A stretch of 64,000 bases of DNA from NCBI GenBank assembly GCA_030144725.1, contig JASKMD010000017.1, forward strand, positions 6,877,992 to 6,941,991. The letters run 5' to 3'. Below the pieces are notes generated by a model that did not search any database, was not told the DNA's origin, and saw only the letters and a list, made by a program, of their open reading frames with translations. A program made the translations under genes and the position numbers. This DNA comes from Haematococcus lacustris (taxonomy: Eukaryota > Chlorophyta > Chlorophyceae > Chlamydomonadales > Haematococcaceae). Below, one piece after another: positions 13,098 to 23,631 of this stretch (positions within the stretch are counted from its first letter, which is position 1; every line of letters begins with the position of its first letter).

Positions 13098-13395
13098 TGC
13101 AGCCGGGAACGCAGCAGCTGCTTAGATGTGTATACAAACCGGCGCGCGCTCTACGCCTGTCTTAAGTAGGCGCGAAGCGGCTTAACATAACCGCTTGCAA
13201 ATATATTTGTGCAGATGCCCTGCGATTCCAACCTGAACGTTTAAGTATGTGGTGTGTTTGCGCACAGCGGTGGCAGGTTTGCAGTGCATGGTCCGTTTAC
13301 ATGACCTTGCACGACATGACCAAATCGCATTGTTGGCGTCGCTCTCGTATCGACAAATCATTCGTTAGTTTGCTTCGGTTGTAAGGCTAGCGCAA

Positions 13396-13721
13396 AGGGG
13401 GCAGGGGCAGGGGCAGGGGCAGGGGCAGGGGCAGGGGCAGGGGCAGGGGCAGGGGCAGGGGCAGGGGCAGGGGCAGGGGCAGGGGCAGGGGCAGGGGCAG
13501 GGGCAGGGGCAGGGGCAGGGGCAGGGGCAGGGGCAGGGGCAGGGGCAGGGGCAGGGGCAGGGGCAGGGGCAGGGGCAGGGGCAGGGGCAGGGGCAGGGGC
13601 AGGGGCAGGGGCAGGGGCAGGGGCAGGGGCAGGGGCAGGGGCAGGGGCAGGGGCAGGGGCAGGGGCAGGGGCAGGGGCAGGGGCAGGGGCAGGGGCAGGG
13701 GCAGGGGCAGGGGCAGGGGCA
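13396..13721 (+). repeat. (GGGGCA)n hexanucleotide array, about 54 copies
   Basis: Perfect tandem GGGGCA repeat on the plus strand. Four-G runs every six bases could form G-quadruplexes. The long Pro-Leu and Cys-Pro open frames on the minus strand are by-products of the array. Confidence 0.97.
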
Positions 13722-13985
13722 CGCTACCCGTAAACCTGTAACGATCAAGCCTGTCGAGGTTGCACCGGGCTGCAGAGTACCGGCGGGGCATTGATGGCCG
13801 GGCCCGTAACAATGCATAGGCCCTAGTAGTTTGAGCAGGCTGTCAGCCTTTCAAGCATTAAGCTGTTAGTTTTGATGAGGTGCCCAGTGGTCAAGGGGGA
13901 CTAGCCCCAGGAAAGAGTGCCACCGAGGTGGGGTTGGTAGTCATCAAGGGTGCGACCGAGCATGCTACAACATGCTTGTAGTAGC

Positions 13986-14045
13986 TGAGTGAGATTACCC
14001 AGAGGGCGACATGTTGTTCCTTGTTGAATGAGTTTTGTTGGCCTG
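13986..14045. repeat. 60-bp dispersed repeat, also at 46750-46810
   Basis: The stretch beginning TGAGTGAGATTACCC is repeated with few differences at 46750-46810, where it directly abuts the right end of a TIR element. Here it lies about 90 bp upstream of the coiled-coil start codon. Confidence 0.75.
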
Positions 14046-14131
14046 CCGAGGTTAGCGTCGGTAATCTGTCATTTTCACTCATTTTCATCCGCCATCATTA
14101 GCTGCTTGCCAAAATCTTGTAGGTGTTCGCG

Positions 14132-17100
14132 ATGGGGTTGCTTGGTTGCTTTGGACCCGATGCTGAATCAGAAGCAGCGGTTCAGCGCTGTAGAGCTCTT
14201 GAACGCGAAGTGCTCCAGCAAGACAAGGACTTGGCAGGTCTGCGTCAGCAGCTCGACGCCACGGTGGCACGATGCAAAGAGCTGCAAGTCGAGGCGTCGA
14301 AGCAAACCGATGTACAGCACCGTGCCGAGCTTACTGCGGAGCTTACACAAGCGCTGCAGCACACAAATAGCCAGTCCGCGAGGCTGTTGCAGCTGACGAG
14401 CGAGCTGGAGGAGCTAACAGTGAAGGCTGAGCAGACCAGGGCAGATCATCCTGTTGCTAACCTACAGCATCAAGTCCGTACTCTTGAAGAGAGACTGGCC
14501 AGCCAACAGCTGAAGGCTGCCCAGGCTGCCACCAACAGTCGAGGGGAGATTATATCCCTACAGCAACAACTGGACCAGGCTAAAGCCGCCCTAGCTACTG
14601 AGACAAGCTACAAAACCCTGCTCTTGCAACAGCTATCAGAAGCCACACAGGCAGCACAGCACCAACAGTCCGCAGCTGAGGCACAGGCAGCCCAGCTGCT
14701 GTCTGAAAACAAGCGGCTGTCATCTGAAGTTGCCCAGCTATTGGCTGACAACACACAGCTGGCCTCCCAAGTGGCAGCACTCACTCCACCTGCAAATGGC
14801 AGCCATGGCCATGATGTCACTGCTGCAGCAAATGGTGGGGTGTTGCCACATGAGCAGCACATGGGTGTTGCCACAAGCAACGGCGGCAACCAAGCCGCAG
14901 CTGTCCAGACCAGTGAGGAGTTTATGGGGGCCACTCAGGCGGCGCTGCTGACGCAGCAGCTGAACGAGGCTAGCAAGCAGAGCAAGGTGGGCAGGCCAAG
15001 GCAGCAAGGACGCCAGCACCAGCCAGCAGAGGGTATATGAAGTGCAGTGGCTGCCCTTGAGGCTGCTGCTGGCTCGCCCCTTGCTGGCCCTGGTATTGCC
15101 ATGCCTCACGACACCCTGTGACAGCACAGCACAGCGGCAAACCCCGCCAGCACCCAGCCCGTGCCTCCCTGGTGTGTGTGTGGGGTCCCCTCTCACTGCT
15201 TGCAGGCCCTGCAGGCAGAGTTGGTGGCAGTGCAGGCAGCGCAGGAGGGGCTGCAGCAGGAGCTCCAGCGGGCCCAGCTTGAGAAGGCTAGCGTGCAGCA
15301 GGCATACGAGGCTGCCTATGATGAGGGCCAGGTGAGACACGCAATGCAGAGCAGCTCTAGAGGGTGGCGGGGTGTGGCAGCAGGGGGGAGGGCATGAGGG
15401 CTGAAGCAGCGTATGAATGGGGCAGCACTGGGCTGAGCAGCAAGGCAAACAACACTTGGCCAGGCAGCAAGGCAAGGCAGCACTAAGCCAAGCAGCAAGG
15501 CAAGGCAGCAAAGCAAGGCAGCAAAGCAAGGCAGCAAAGCAAGGCAGCAGGGTAGGCATATGGAGCAGGTCATCAAGGGCAGGGGTCCAGGGGTCCATAG
15601 AACAGGCTACAGGGTCTAGGGGAGGAGGCAGCAGGGGGAGGGGTGCAGGGGCCATGGCAGCAAAGGGAGATGTTGGTGATGATGGCTTTACACTGCTTGG
15701 CCTGGCATGGCTGCTTGGCCTTGCCCAGACATTAGGTTCAAGACAGAAGTGGAAGGGGCACAGAAACACAGGCAGCTGAGGGAAAGAGGACGAGTGACAA
15801 GTGACAGTCACACTGCACCTCCAGTGTAGTGTGATGGCAGCTGCAGGGCTGGGTCCTAGATGGGCAGGGCAGGGCTCGAAATGGTGGTGGTGGGTGTATA
15901 GCTTCCTGTGGTCCAGGCGGCCTGGTGCATGTGCTGGCTGACTGCGTCAGAGTCCAGCAGGGCCCCGGCCTTTGCCTCAAGTCTGTGGCTTCAGTGTCAA
16001 GCATGCCCTGCTCTGTCCAGGCTGCGACCGCCTTTGTCCTTCGCTTGCAAGCTGAGCTGGCTGAGGCACAGGCCGAGGTGCAGCGGCTGCGCCAGGACAA
16101 GGTGGGCTGGGCAGTAGCTGGGCAGTAGCTGGGCAGTAGCTGGGCAGTGGATGGGCAGTAGCTGGGCAGTAGCTGGGCAGTAGCTGGGCAGTGGCTGGGC
16201 AGTAGCTGGGCAGTAGCTGGGCGGTGGCCGGGCAGGTGAGCAGGCTGAGCAGGGCTATACTGCCTTGTGGTGAGCCTGGCAGGGGACACAGCTGCCAGGC
16301 GTGCAGAGGTCAGCGGTGCGTGTGAGAGGGTGCCACCTGACAACGACTGAAGGAAGGCAGTGGAGGAGGAGGTGGGACAAGTAGGAGTAGCAGTGGGAGG
16401 GGAAGGAGGGAGGAGGATTGCCAGGAGGAGGAGCGTGAGGGATGATATGGAGGAGTGGGGAGCGTAAGTGAGGGGCAGGGACAGCAGGAGGTGTTGGCGG
16501 CGTGGTGTCTGCGCCAAGGTTTGTCTACATGGTCCAGCGATGTGCACCTGCTCCGCCTGCTCCTCCAGCTCCTGGCAGCGCTGCTGGTGTGGCCTGTTGT
16601 GCCGTGCAGGCGGTGCTGCTGGTCCTAGAGTCGCGGCTGGGCACTGAGCAGGCGGCACACAGTGCAAGCAGGGAACACTGCAGGCGCCTGGAGGATCGCA
16701 TCGCCTCACTCACAGCCGTGAGTTAAGGGGCAGGGGGCAAGACAGGGGTAGGGGCTGTCAGGGAGGGGCAGCAGCAGGGAAGAGGAGCAGGGGCAGGGGG
16801 GATGCTTGACCTATGCTTACAATGGGCACAGTTGACCTGGTATAGCCTATACATCACCCCTTCTCCCTAGAACTGTACCCGCCACCTCACCGCCACCTAA
16901 ATGTGAAACACGGGTGCAGAACAACATGGAATGTCAGGTCACACACTGCCAGTGACCAACTGCTCCATGCTTTGCCTCGCCCCTGCCACAGGACGCGGCT
17001 GCTCACCAGCTCCTGGCCACCTCCCACGAGCAGCTGCAGCAGCAGTGCGCCGGGCTGCAGCAGCGCTGCCAGGAGCTGGAGGGGCAGGCGGAGCAGGTGC

Positions 17101-19524
17101 ACAGCCAGCTGCAGGCGCTGCAGCACGCGCACAGCCTCACCCTGCAGGAGATGGACCAGGTGAGGCGCCTGGGTGGGCCCTGAGTGGTGGGAGTCCCTCC
17201 CTTGAGGCATGCTACTTTTGGAGGTGTCTTCTTCTTCTTTCTCTTCTCCCTTATCTTCTTATCTCTCTTCTGCCTCTTCCTCTGCCTCTTCCTCTTAGTC
17301 TCCCTCTTCTTTTTGCTATTCTTCTTGCCAAGAGAGGCGTGGGCGGCAGGCAGTAGAAGGACTGCAATGGAGGGCTTGGCAGGCATTGGGAGGCATTGAG
17401 AGGCAGGCGGTGCACAGGGTTGTTAGCAGGGAGCGGCAGGGTACGCTTACGGAGGCATGAGGGTGAGTGGTGGCATGGAAGGGGTTAGGCACAGGAGAGA
17501 GTGAGCAGTAGGCGACCCAGGTGACTGGTGGTGCGTCAGAGGCACAGCCGGCAAAGATGCACCCTGGTCGGGTGCAATGCGCATCGGTATTGTGGAGTCC
17601 TGCCCTGACTCCAGCGCAGCGTAGCGCTGCTGCCATCTGCCCTCGTCCCTAGCTAGCGTGGACCTGACCTGACCTAGTCCACTGATACGTAAGGCAAGAA
17701 CGAAGACACAACCAGCCAGCGTCCAGGCTTGCTTGATGCAGGCATGCTATCTTCATTCCGTTAGCTCGTCGCACAGCTGCTTGGGCGGCATGGTACCAGG
17801 TCAGGCATGGTGAGGAGTGAGGAGTGTGGCTGTGTGTGTGGCTGTGTGCAGCTGCGCAGTACCCTCCAGAGCCACCTGCTGATGAACGAGACCACGGCCA
17901 GCCAAACCACTGCACTGCTGTCAGAGTACCAACAGCTCAAGGTAAGCAAGGGGCAGGGTGGGGTAGGGGAATGACAGGCGAGCAGGGCGGGCGGGCGGGT
18001 GGGTGGGTGGGTGGCTGCTTTGGGATGTATGCAGGGGAGCAATCAGCTTGACACCATCAGCACCGTCCATGCCATACCGCATCCATATCTCACACTTCCA
18101 TTCGTACTTCCCATCACATGGCAACAACGGGCGCAAGTGGGCTGCAACAGGGACCTGACTTCCCTGAAGCTGATGAATGCCTGAGCGTGCAAGTGGCCTC
18201 CTGCAGGTTGGCACTACAGCCACAGGAGGGGAATGTGCAGGGGGACATGATGTGATGCACACTGACGATACACTGGCGATAGCCATGTTGTTCTAATACC
18301 TGTTCCCACATGCACACTAAGCATGTGCTGCCAGCCCCATAGACTCTGATTGAGGGTGAGTCAGAGCCACCCACATCGCCATTGCGGCCAACCCGTGATG
18401 TGGGGCATCAGCTCCTCACAGACATGCACATTACAGCAAGTCCAGCCTCTGTGCAACCCCCATGTAGCACACCGTGTCGTGCCATGGCGGGTGATGGCAC
18501 CTGCTGCTCCCTCACACCCTGTGTCTTGCCCCTGTGTCCCACCCTGTGTCTTAGCCCCAGCCCCTGCCCCCATCACACCGTCCTAGCTTCGCCAGCCGCA
18601 TGTTTCCCCTACTAAAGATAGGCACTGCGTCATCTGTAATCCGGAGACAAGCATCCGGTAGCAATACCTAATGTCCTACCCCCACCCCCTTGCGAGGGTG
18701 GGGCGATCGATGTTGGCATGAAACACATGCTCTGATGAAAGCAATAGCTTAAGCATTGCCTAGTGCACACTTTTACTGTGCTACAGGCTGCTGGGCTTGG
18801 GCCTTTGGTGCTCGGTTTTGCAGCTTCTTGAAGCCCAATGCTGGGTACTCCTTGCCCTTGGCAGGAGCCGCTCCTCGGTGTTGCCACCTGCACAGCTCTA
18901 GTGGGCACCACTTGGCTTCCCCTGCCTGCTGGAGGTTGAGGGCTGCGTTGCAGTCCCTGTCCACCCGTTTGCCAAGGTCCCCAGGGGTGGCCAGGGCCAG
19001 CCAAGGGCACCACATGAGCCCCCGCACTGGCGCCTCAAACCGCTTCAAGTCAAGAGTTTGAGGCAGTCGACCAGAGAATCCCCACGCAGTGCCACACCCT
19101 GCACTCCCCAGGGTTCAGTAGCTACTGAGTCCGGCCACAAAGCCCTGCTCTTGCAACAGCTAGCAGAAGCCACACAGGCAGCACAACACCAACAGTCCGC
19201 AGCTGAGGCACAGGCAGCCCAGCTGCTCTTTGAAAACAAGCGGCTGTCATCTGAAGTAGCCCAGCTATTGGCTGACAACACACAGCTGGCCTCCCAAGTG
19301 GCAGCACTCACTCCACCTGCAAATGGCAGCCATGGCCATGATGTCACTGCTGTAGCTTCACCAGCCTTGGTGTTGGCATCAGCTGCTCAGCACCTGGTCA
19401 CATACGCAGGACAAGCACTCTGCGCTCAGCAACGAGATGAAGATGCGTGATGAGATGCTGGAGCTACTGCAGACGCAGCTGGCTGAGGTGGCTGACCTGG
19501 ACCTGGAGGGCCTGCTAGAGTCAG
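14132..19524 (+). CDS. Coiled-coil protein with possible N-myristoylation signal (at least 7 exons, 3' end unresolved)
   Basis: Protein of unknown function made almost entirely of Gln/Glu/Leu-rich heptads. Exons: 14132-14986, 15206-15331, 16021-16101, 16610-16717, 16992-17159, 17852-17941, 19410-19524. The first six are phase 0 with GT-AG ends; together they give about 514 codons. The start MGLLGC has Gly2 and Cys6, a pattern compatible with N-myristoylation plus palmitoylation, suggesting a membrane-anchored tether. Heptads run through residues 15-230 (for example LSSEVAQLLADNTQLASQ) and resume in each later exon. The 3' end is not settled: the last exon leaves phase 1. Candidates are an exon from 19775, or one ending at the TGA near 20418 with a Cys-rich basic tail. 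The 17942-19409 intron holds a Fanzor remnant and a copy of part of exon 1. No family could be assigned. Confidence 0.7.
16104..16232. repeat. 12-bp minisatellite in an intron of the coiled-coil gene
   Basis: About ten tandem copies of a TGGGCAGTAGC-type unit lie directly after the donor site of the 16021-16101 exon. They are intronic. Confidence 0.8.
18773..19048 (-). pseudogene. Fanzor (eukaryotic TnpB-like) C-terminal remnant, copy 1
   Basis: On the minus strand the frame reads GLMWCP and then VDRDCNAALNLQ, AGEAKWCPLELCRW and a basic tail ending PVAQ before a TAA. The DRD.NAALN signature is the last RuvC-like motif, including the third catalytic Asp, of OrfB/TnpB and Fanzor nucleases, next to the zinc ribbon. 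Only about 90 codons remain; the N-terminal and central RuvC parts are missing. It lies in a host intron, in antisense. A homologous fragment is at 32388-32612. The shared non-coding flank on the left (from about 18700) probably belongs to the element's right end. Confidence 0.65.
19108..19370 (+). repeat. Partial duplicate of coiled-coil exon 1 inside the last visible intron
   Basis: About 240 bp (19115-19355) closely repeat 14590-14832 of exon 1 and keep the frame open, including the repeated SSEVAQLLADNTQLASQ heptads. An acceptor at 19107 and a GTG donor after 19369 would allow it to be spliced in phase 0 as an extra coiled-coil exon. Otherwise it is a captured exon fragment beside the Fanzor remnant. 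Confidence 0.7.
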
Positions 19525-20449
19525 GTCAGGCCACGTCGTGGACAGGGGAGCGCAATGGAAGGCTGGGCGGTGCAGGGTGGTGCTGGGCAGCAGGGCGGTG
19601 CAGCAGGGGTTGGCAGGGGACAGCAGGGCAGGGCGGGGCAGGGCGAGGAGGGGTCACGTTATGCTTGACTTAAGCTCGGGCTTTAAACGAGGCTGGAGAA
19701 AGGGTCGAAGGCAGGGCACTGTCATCACTGCAAACTTTGGTGAGCGTATCACACCCTAGCCTAGCTGTCAACAGGGCAGGCTGTGCAGTGCCAGGCCATT
19801 ACCCTGGACCCGCCCTGCCTGAAGTGGCTACCCTGTCCTGTCTTAACGACATGCGTGTACTGATGGTTGGGGCTGGCCTAACATCCAGCAGCGACTCCAG
19901 CACTGTGCCTTGTGACCTGCTGTGTGCAGCTGCTGGCCCTGGCCCGGCTGCCCTCGTTCCCTTAGCCGCAGCAGCCGCTCGCACAGGCAAGGCATCAGGC
20001 ACGGCCAGCAACACTGGGGTGGCCAAGCTGGCGGCCCATGCTGCGCTCAACAGAGCCCTGGAGACGGCACCAGGCTCTAGGTTAGGCCGCGCATTGCCCG
20101 CCCGCTTGCCCACCCGCCCACCTTGCTCCCTGCTCTGCTCAATGCCTGGCGTGCTCTCTCAAGCCCCGGCTGTTGCCAGTGTCGATGTGGTCCTGGCCCG
20201 TTTCTGCTGCCACATTTGCGTCAACCCTGCCCATACAGCCGCTGCCCGCCTCACCCCATGTCCTCCCTGCTGCGGCAGCTGCCTTGTCTGCCTTGTGTCA
20301 TGTCCTCCGCTCGGCTGCAGGCTGTCTCCGGTGCAGGAAGGCGGGCCCTGACCACTGGGGATGCGAGCTGCGAGAGATGCAAGGGTACAAAAAGAACCGG
20401 TCGCGCGTGGATGCGTGAAATGCAGCGTGGCTATCGTTGATATAGCATC

Positions 20450-21845
20450 GTAAACATGCTTTTTCTATTCAAAAACTTTGATGCACAGCTCTGTATGACA
20501 GTAGATATATCAACATATGCTTACAACTGAATTGTTGGATGCACAGTTTAGTAGCTGGAATTGAGCTTATGGGTGTACCGGGTGTAGCTGCCATTGAATG
20601 ACCCTCGCTGTGCTGACCCACTCGCAAGCACGGTAAAGAGGCTTCTTGTCCGGGGATGTGCTGGAACCAGGGCTAGAGGGGCAGTTTGTAGGACGCATAC
20701 TGCACAGTGACTAGCACAGTGACTTGGCTGTTGTTCTCCGGGCAACATAGTTATTTTGTTATTGCAAACAAACAAAACTAACAATTGTTCGCGTATTTGT
20801 GGCGGTTTAACGATGTTTTCTATGGCTAAAAATCAGACCCTCCCAACTCTGATAAAACCTTTTACACAACCATGTCATGGACATTCCGGCGCCGGGAAGT
20901 GTGCGATTGGCGTAACACCGTGCGGCATGCGACGAACGCTTAGTCTGCTATACGCCCGTAATGCCAGGAACCCCGTAAACGAAAAAAGTGCGCCCACCAA
21001 TCAGCCGGTCGCTCTCACGACATCGCGCAACGCAAGTGCATTGTGGAGGTGCTTCGCAACGACGTGGTGGACTCCTGACGCTGTAAGGGCAAGTACAGCC
21101 GGCGGTACAAATTTCTCCCGGCTCAATGAACCCGACGTTGTTTCCTTTGCGTAGGCGCGCACCTAGTCCTATTTCTGCGGGGTACCAGGTCCCAAATGGT
21201 CCTTTAGCTCATAAATTCTTCTCAGCTCGGGGTAAGGACGGACATATGTAGCCAGTACAGCTTGCTTTGTTGCTTGTAAGCCCTAGGTTGTATGAAGCAG
21301 AATGGCCCGCCATTGCTGCCGCTGTCAATGTAGAAAATGCAGATGACACCAAAAAGTTAGCTAACTCGTGCATAGCTACCCCCCAGCACCATGGTTGACG
21401 ATTGTTGCAGGAGCCCTTACCCTATCTCAATCGCCACCACCACCACCACTACCACCACCACTACCACCACCTCCTAGCCTACCACCACCACCCAGCGCAG
21501 CCCAGCCCAGCCTTCCTACTTCTCCCCTCCCCCTCCCCTCCCCTCTGATATTGCAGCCCTCTTCCTACCCTACCCAGCAGCCAAGATCAAGCCCCCTCAC
21601 CCTTCACCAACCTGCTGGTAAGTTACTTAAGTGCAACATCGCTTGGCCTTACCCTGCCATGCACCATGCACCATCCTCCCAACACCATATCCAGCACCAT
21701 AACCAGCACCATATCCTCCCAACACCATTGTTGGCAATTATTGCAGGAGCCCGCTTACCAAATCCCAGCAGCCACCACCATCATCGCCACCACCTCCTAG
21801 CCTCTCTCCACCTACCCCCCCCATCTCACTTCAGCCAGCCACCCT
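20450..21845. other. Region without a recognised gene
   Basis: Lower-GC sequence. A plus-strand open frame at about 20812-21154 starts at an ATG but matches nothing recognisable. 21430-21500 is CCA/proline-codon rich. A sequence TTGCAGGAGCCC occurs twice (about 21403 and 21743), each before a CCA-rich stretch, suggesting a local duplication. Confidence 0.4.
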
Positions 21846-22016
21846 ATGGGTGCTCTCAGCAAACGCGCCAAGGCCAGTAGGGCTAATGGGGCTCAAGGGC
21901 AGCTGCAGCAGCAGCTACATGCAGCAACAGCCCAACAGCAGCAAACCCTCATGTCAGCAGCTGCTGCCACACAGGCAGAACTTGAAGAGGCCAGATCCCA
22001 GGGGGTGTTGCCTAAG
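21846..22016 (+). CDS. Gln-rich N-terminal exon, probably of a transposon gene
   Basis: An ATG opens 57 codons beginning MGALSKRAKASRANG, then Gln/Ala-rich helices (QGQLQQQLHAAT) and TQAELEEARSQ, ending at a possible AAG/GTCACT donor. The basic start resembles N-termini of transposon-associated proteins, but no family was recognised and no second exon was found. Confidence 0.35.
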
Positions 22017-23387
22017 GTCACTCCCCCTTTTGGTAGTTATGTGATGCCTGGTGCTTGCTTGTGTAGCTTGGTCAAGCTATGGCAGCCATGTGCCATATTG
22101 TGCCATAATGTGTTGCGCCATGAGGTGGTGCGATGTGGTGGTACGGCGGGGGAGTGCAGTTGGACGTTGCAGTTGCCTGGGAAGGGTGCTTGCAGTCCTG
22201 CTAGCTTTTAGCCATCAAGTATATGTTGCTCATCTATTGTACCCAACCAATGTGGTATGCACGTCGTGGCATGCATGACACAAATTGTCGTTAAAGCAAA
22301 GGCTCCTGCATGTTTACACATCCTTGGCTGCCCCCGCCTCCACTCCCTCTAACCATGCTAGTACAGGGACGTCTAAATGAGAGGGCAAGGGGTTTGGCAG
22401 TGGCACCTGGGCCATGGCATCTTGGTAGAGGCAGCGCATGCAAGTGGTCGACGTGGATGTGAAAAGTGGTGTTGCCAGGGGGCTTTGCTATGGAGTGTAG
22501 AGGCCTTGCCTTGCCATGGGGTGCGAGTCGGGCCAGGTGGGAGGGCATGGTGGGCGAGGGAGTACATTTGGTATTAGCACCGTCGACCGAACCACATGTC
22601 TCGGTGGTGATGTCCGAAATCGCTTTAGCGACAGAACGAAGACTGTGCATCTGCACACATGCTCTAGCTACAACGAATACGGGGCGTAGACAGCGAAACG
22701 AGCAGAAAAGGCTTGAGTATGAAGGGTCCCGCGGTCAGTTTGACTATCAGGCCAGGTAGTCTACTGTAATCAAAGGTGAAGGGTGCACATAGTGTCTTGT
22801 TGAACCGCTAGAGCATACAACTACTCCGTCTTACGCGTGACAGCGCGAGCGACACAAATGACGAGTGAAAGCTAATCGATGCTAAGAAGTATGCAGCTGT
22901 CCTAATCGCAGCATTAGTAGTGGTGTGGGTGCGTTAAAGAGGCATTTCAGCTTCTTAGGTTTCAAACTCGCAATTCCGGCCATCGCAACACAAAGCGCGG
23001 TTGCACACATACTTGGGTTTGCGTCATCAAGGCATCATTAAGAAGGTCGAGGGTGGAGGAGGCGTGCATGGTGATATCTGCCCACAAAATGCATGCCAGG
23101 TTCACGCCCAGGTAGTGCATCATGTACACATTCGATAGAGCTTAGGGCAGGCATCCCGTGTAGCCAAGTGAGTCCTCTACCCAGTGGTGTGCTTCGATGC
23201 TCAATCGGCAACCTGAGCGAGAAATAAACCTCGTGTAAAGGACACACCCTCTTTTCAAGAGAGTTGGGAGGCTCTGACTAAAAACAAGACAAAACGTGCC
23301 TAAGCTAGTGCCAGAGGACTCAGACAGTGGCATTTTGGACCGCGACGAGGCACTACAGCCGGACCTCACCGAAGCGGAGCGCAATAG
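22017..23387. other. Region without a recognised gene, left flank of the nested transposons
   Basis: No conserved protein was recognised. An open plus-strand stretch at about 23279-23387 runs up to the target duplication CAATAG and would continue in frame after 31474, so it is probably one half of an exon split by the nested insertions. Confidence 0.4.
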
Positions 23388-23631
23388 GTCACCCCCAATC
23401 AATCCTCTCGGTAAAATGTCCACCGAACTTGTGGACATTTTGTCCACCAATTAGGTGGACATTTGAAACACGCACCAAACAGCTAACACTGCATCAACCC
23501 TGCATTGTCTTAGTACCTGTGTGCCAACCGTAGGTCGAACACTGCGATCGACGCAGCCACCCAAACATGTGACCGCTCACTCCCTGCCAGGCCCAGCCCT
23601 GTTATGCGATAACCCGACTTGAGCCCTTGCT

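Larger units (their letters stand above)
13098..14131. promoter_or_regulatory. Divergent intergenic region between NOP56 and the coiled-coil gene
   Basis: About 1 kb separates the NOP56 start (minus) from the coiled-coil start (plus), so both promoters should lie here. No TATA box is convincing. The middle is a 326-bp GGGGCA array, and the right part carries a 60-bp dispersed repeat immediately 5' of the coiled-coil gene. Its role as a promoter is inferred from gene orientation only. Confidence 0.5.

Noticed and set aside
15738..16709. Minus-strand open frame of 323 codons
   Set aside because: Antisense to and overlapping exons of the coiled-coil gene; low-complexity Pro/Ser/Leu sequence with no domain.
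20812..21154. Plus-strand open frame of about 114 codons from an ATG
   Set aside because: No recognisable domain, no neighbouring splice structure, and composition unlike the real genes; kept only as part of the unannotated region.
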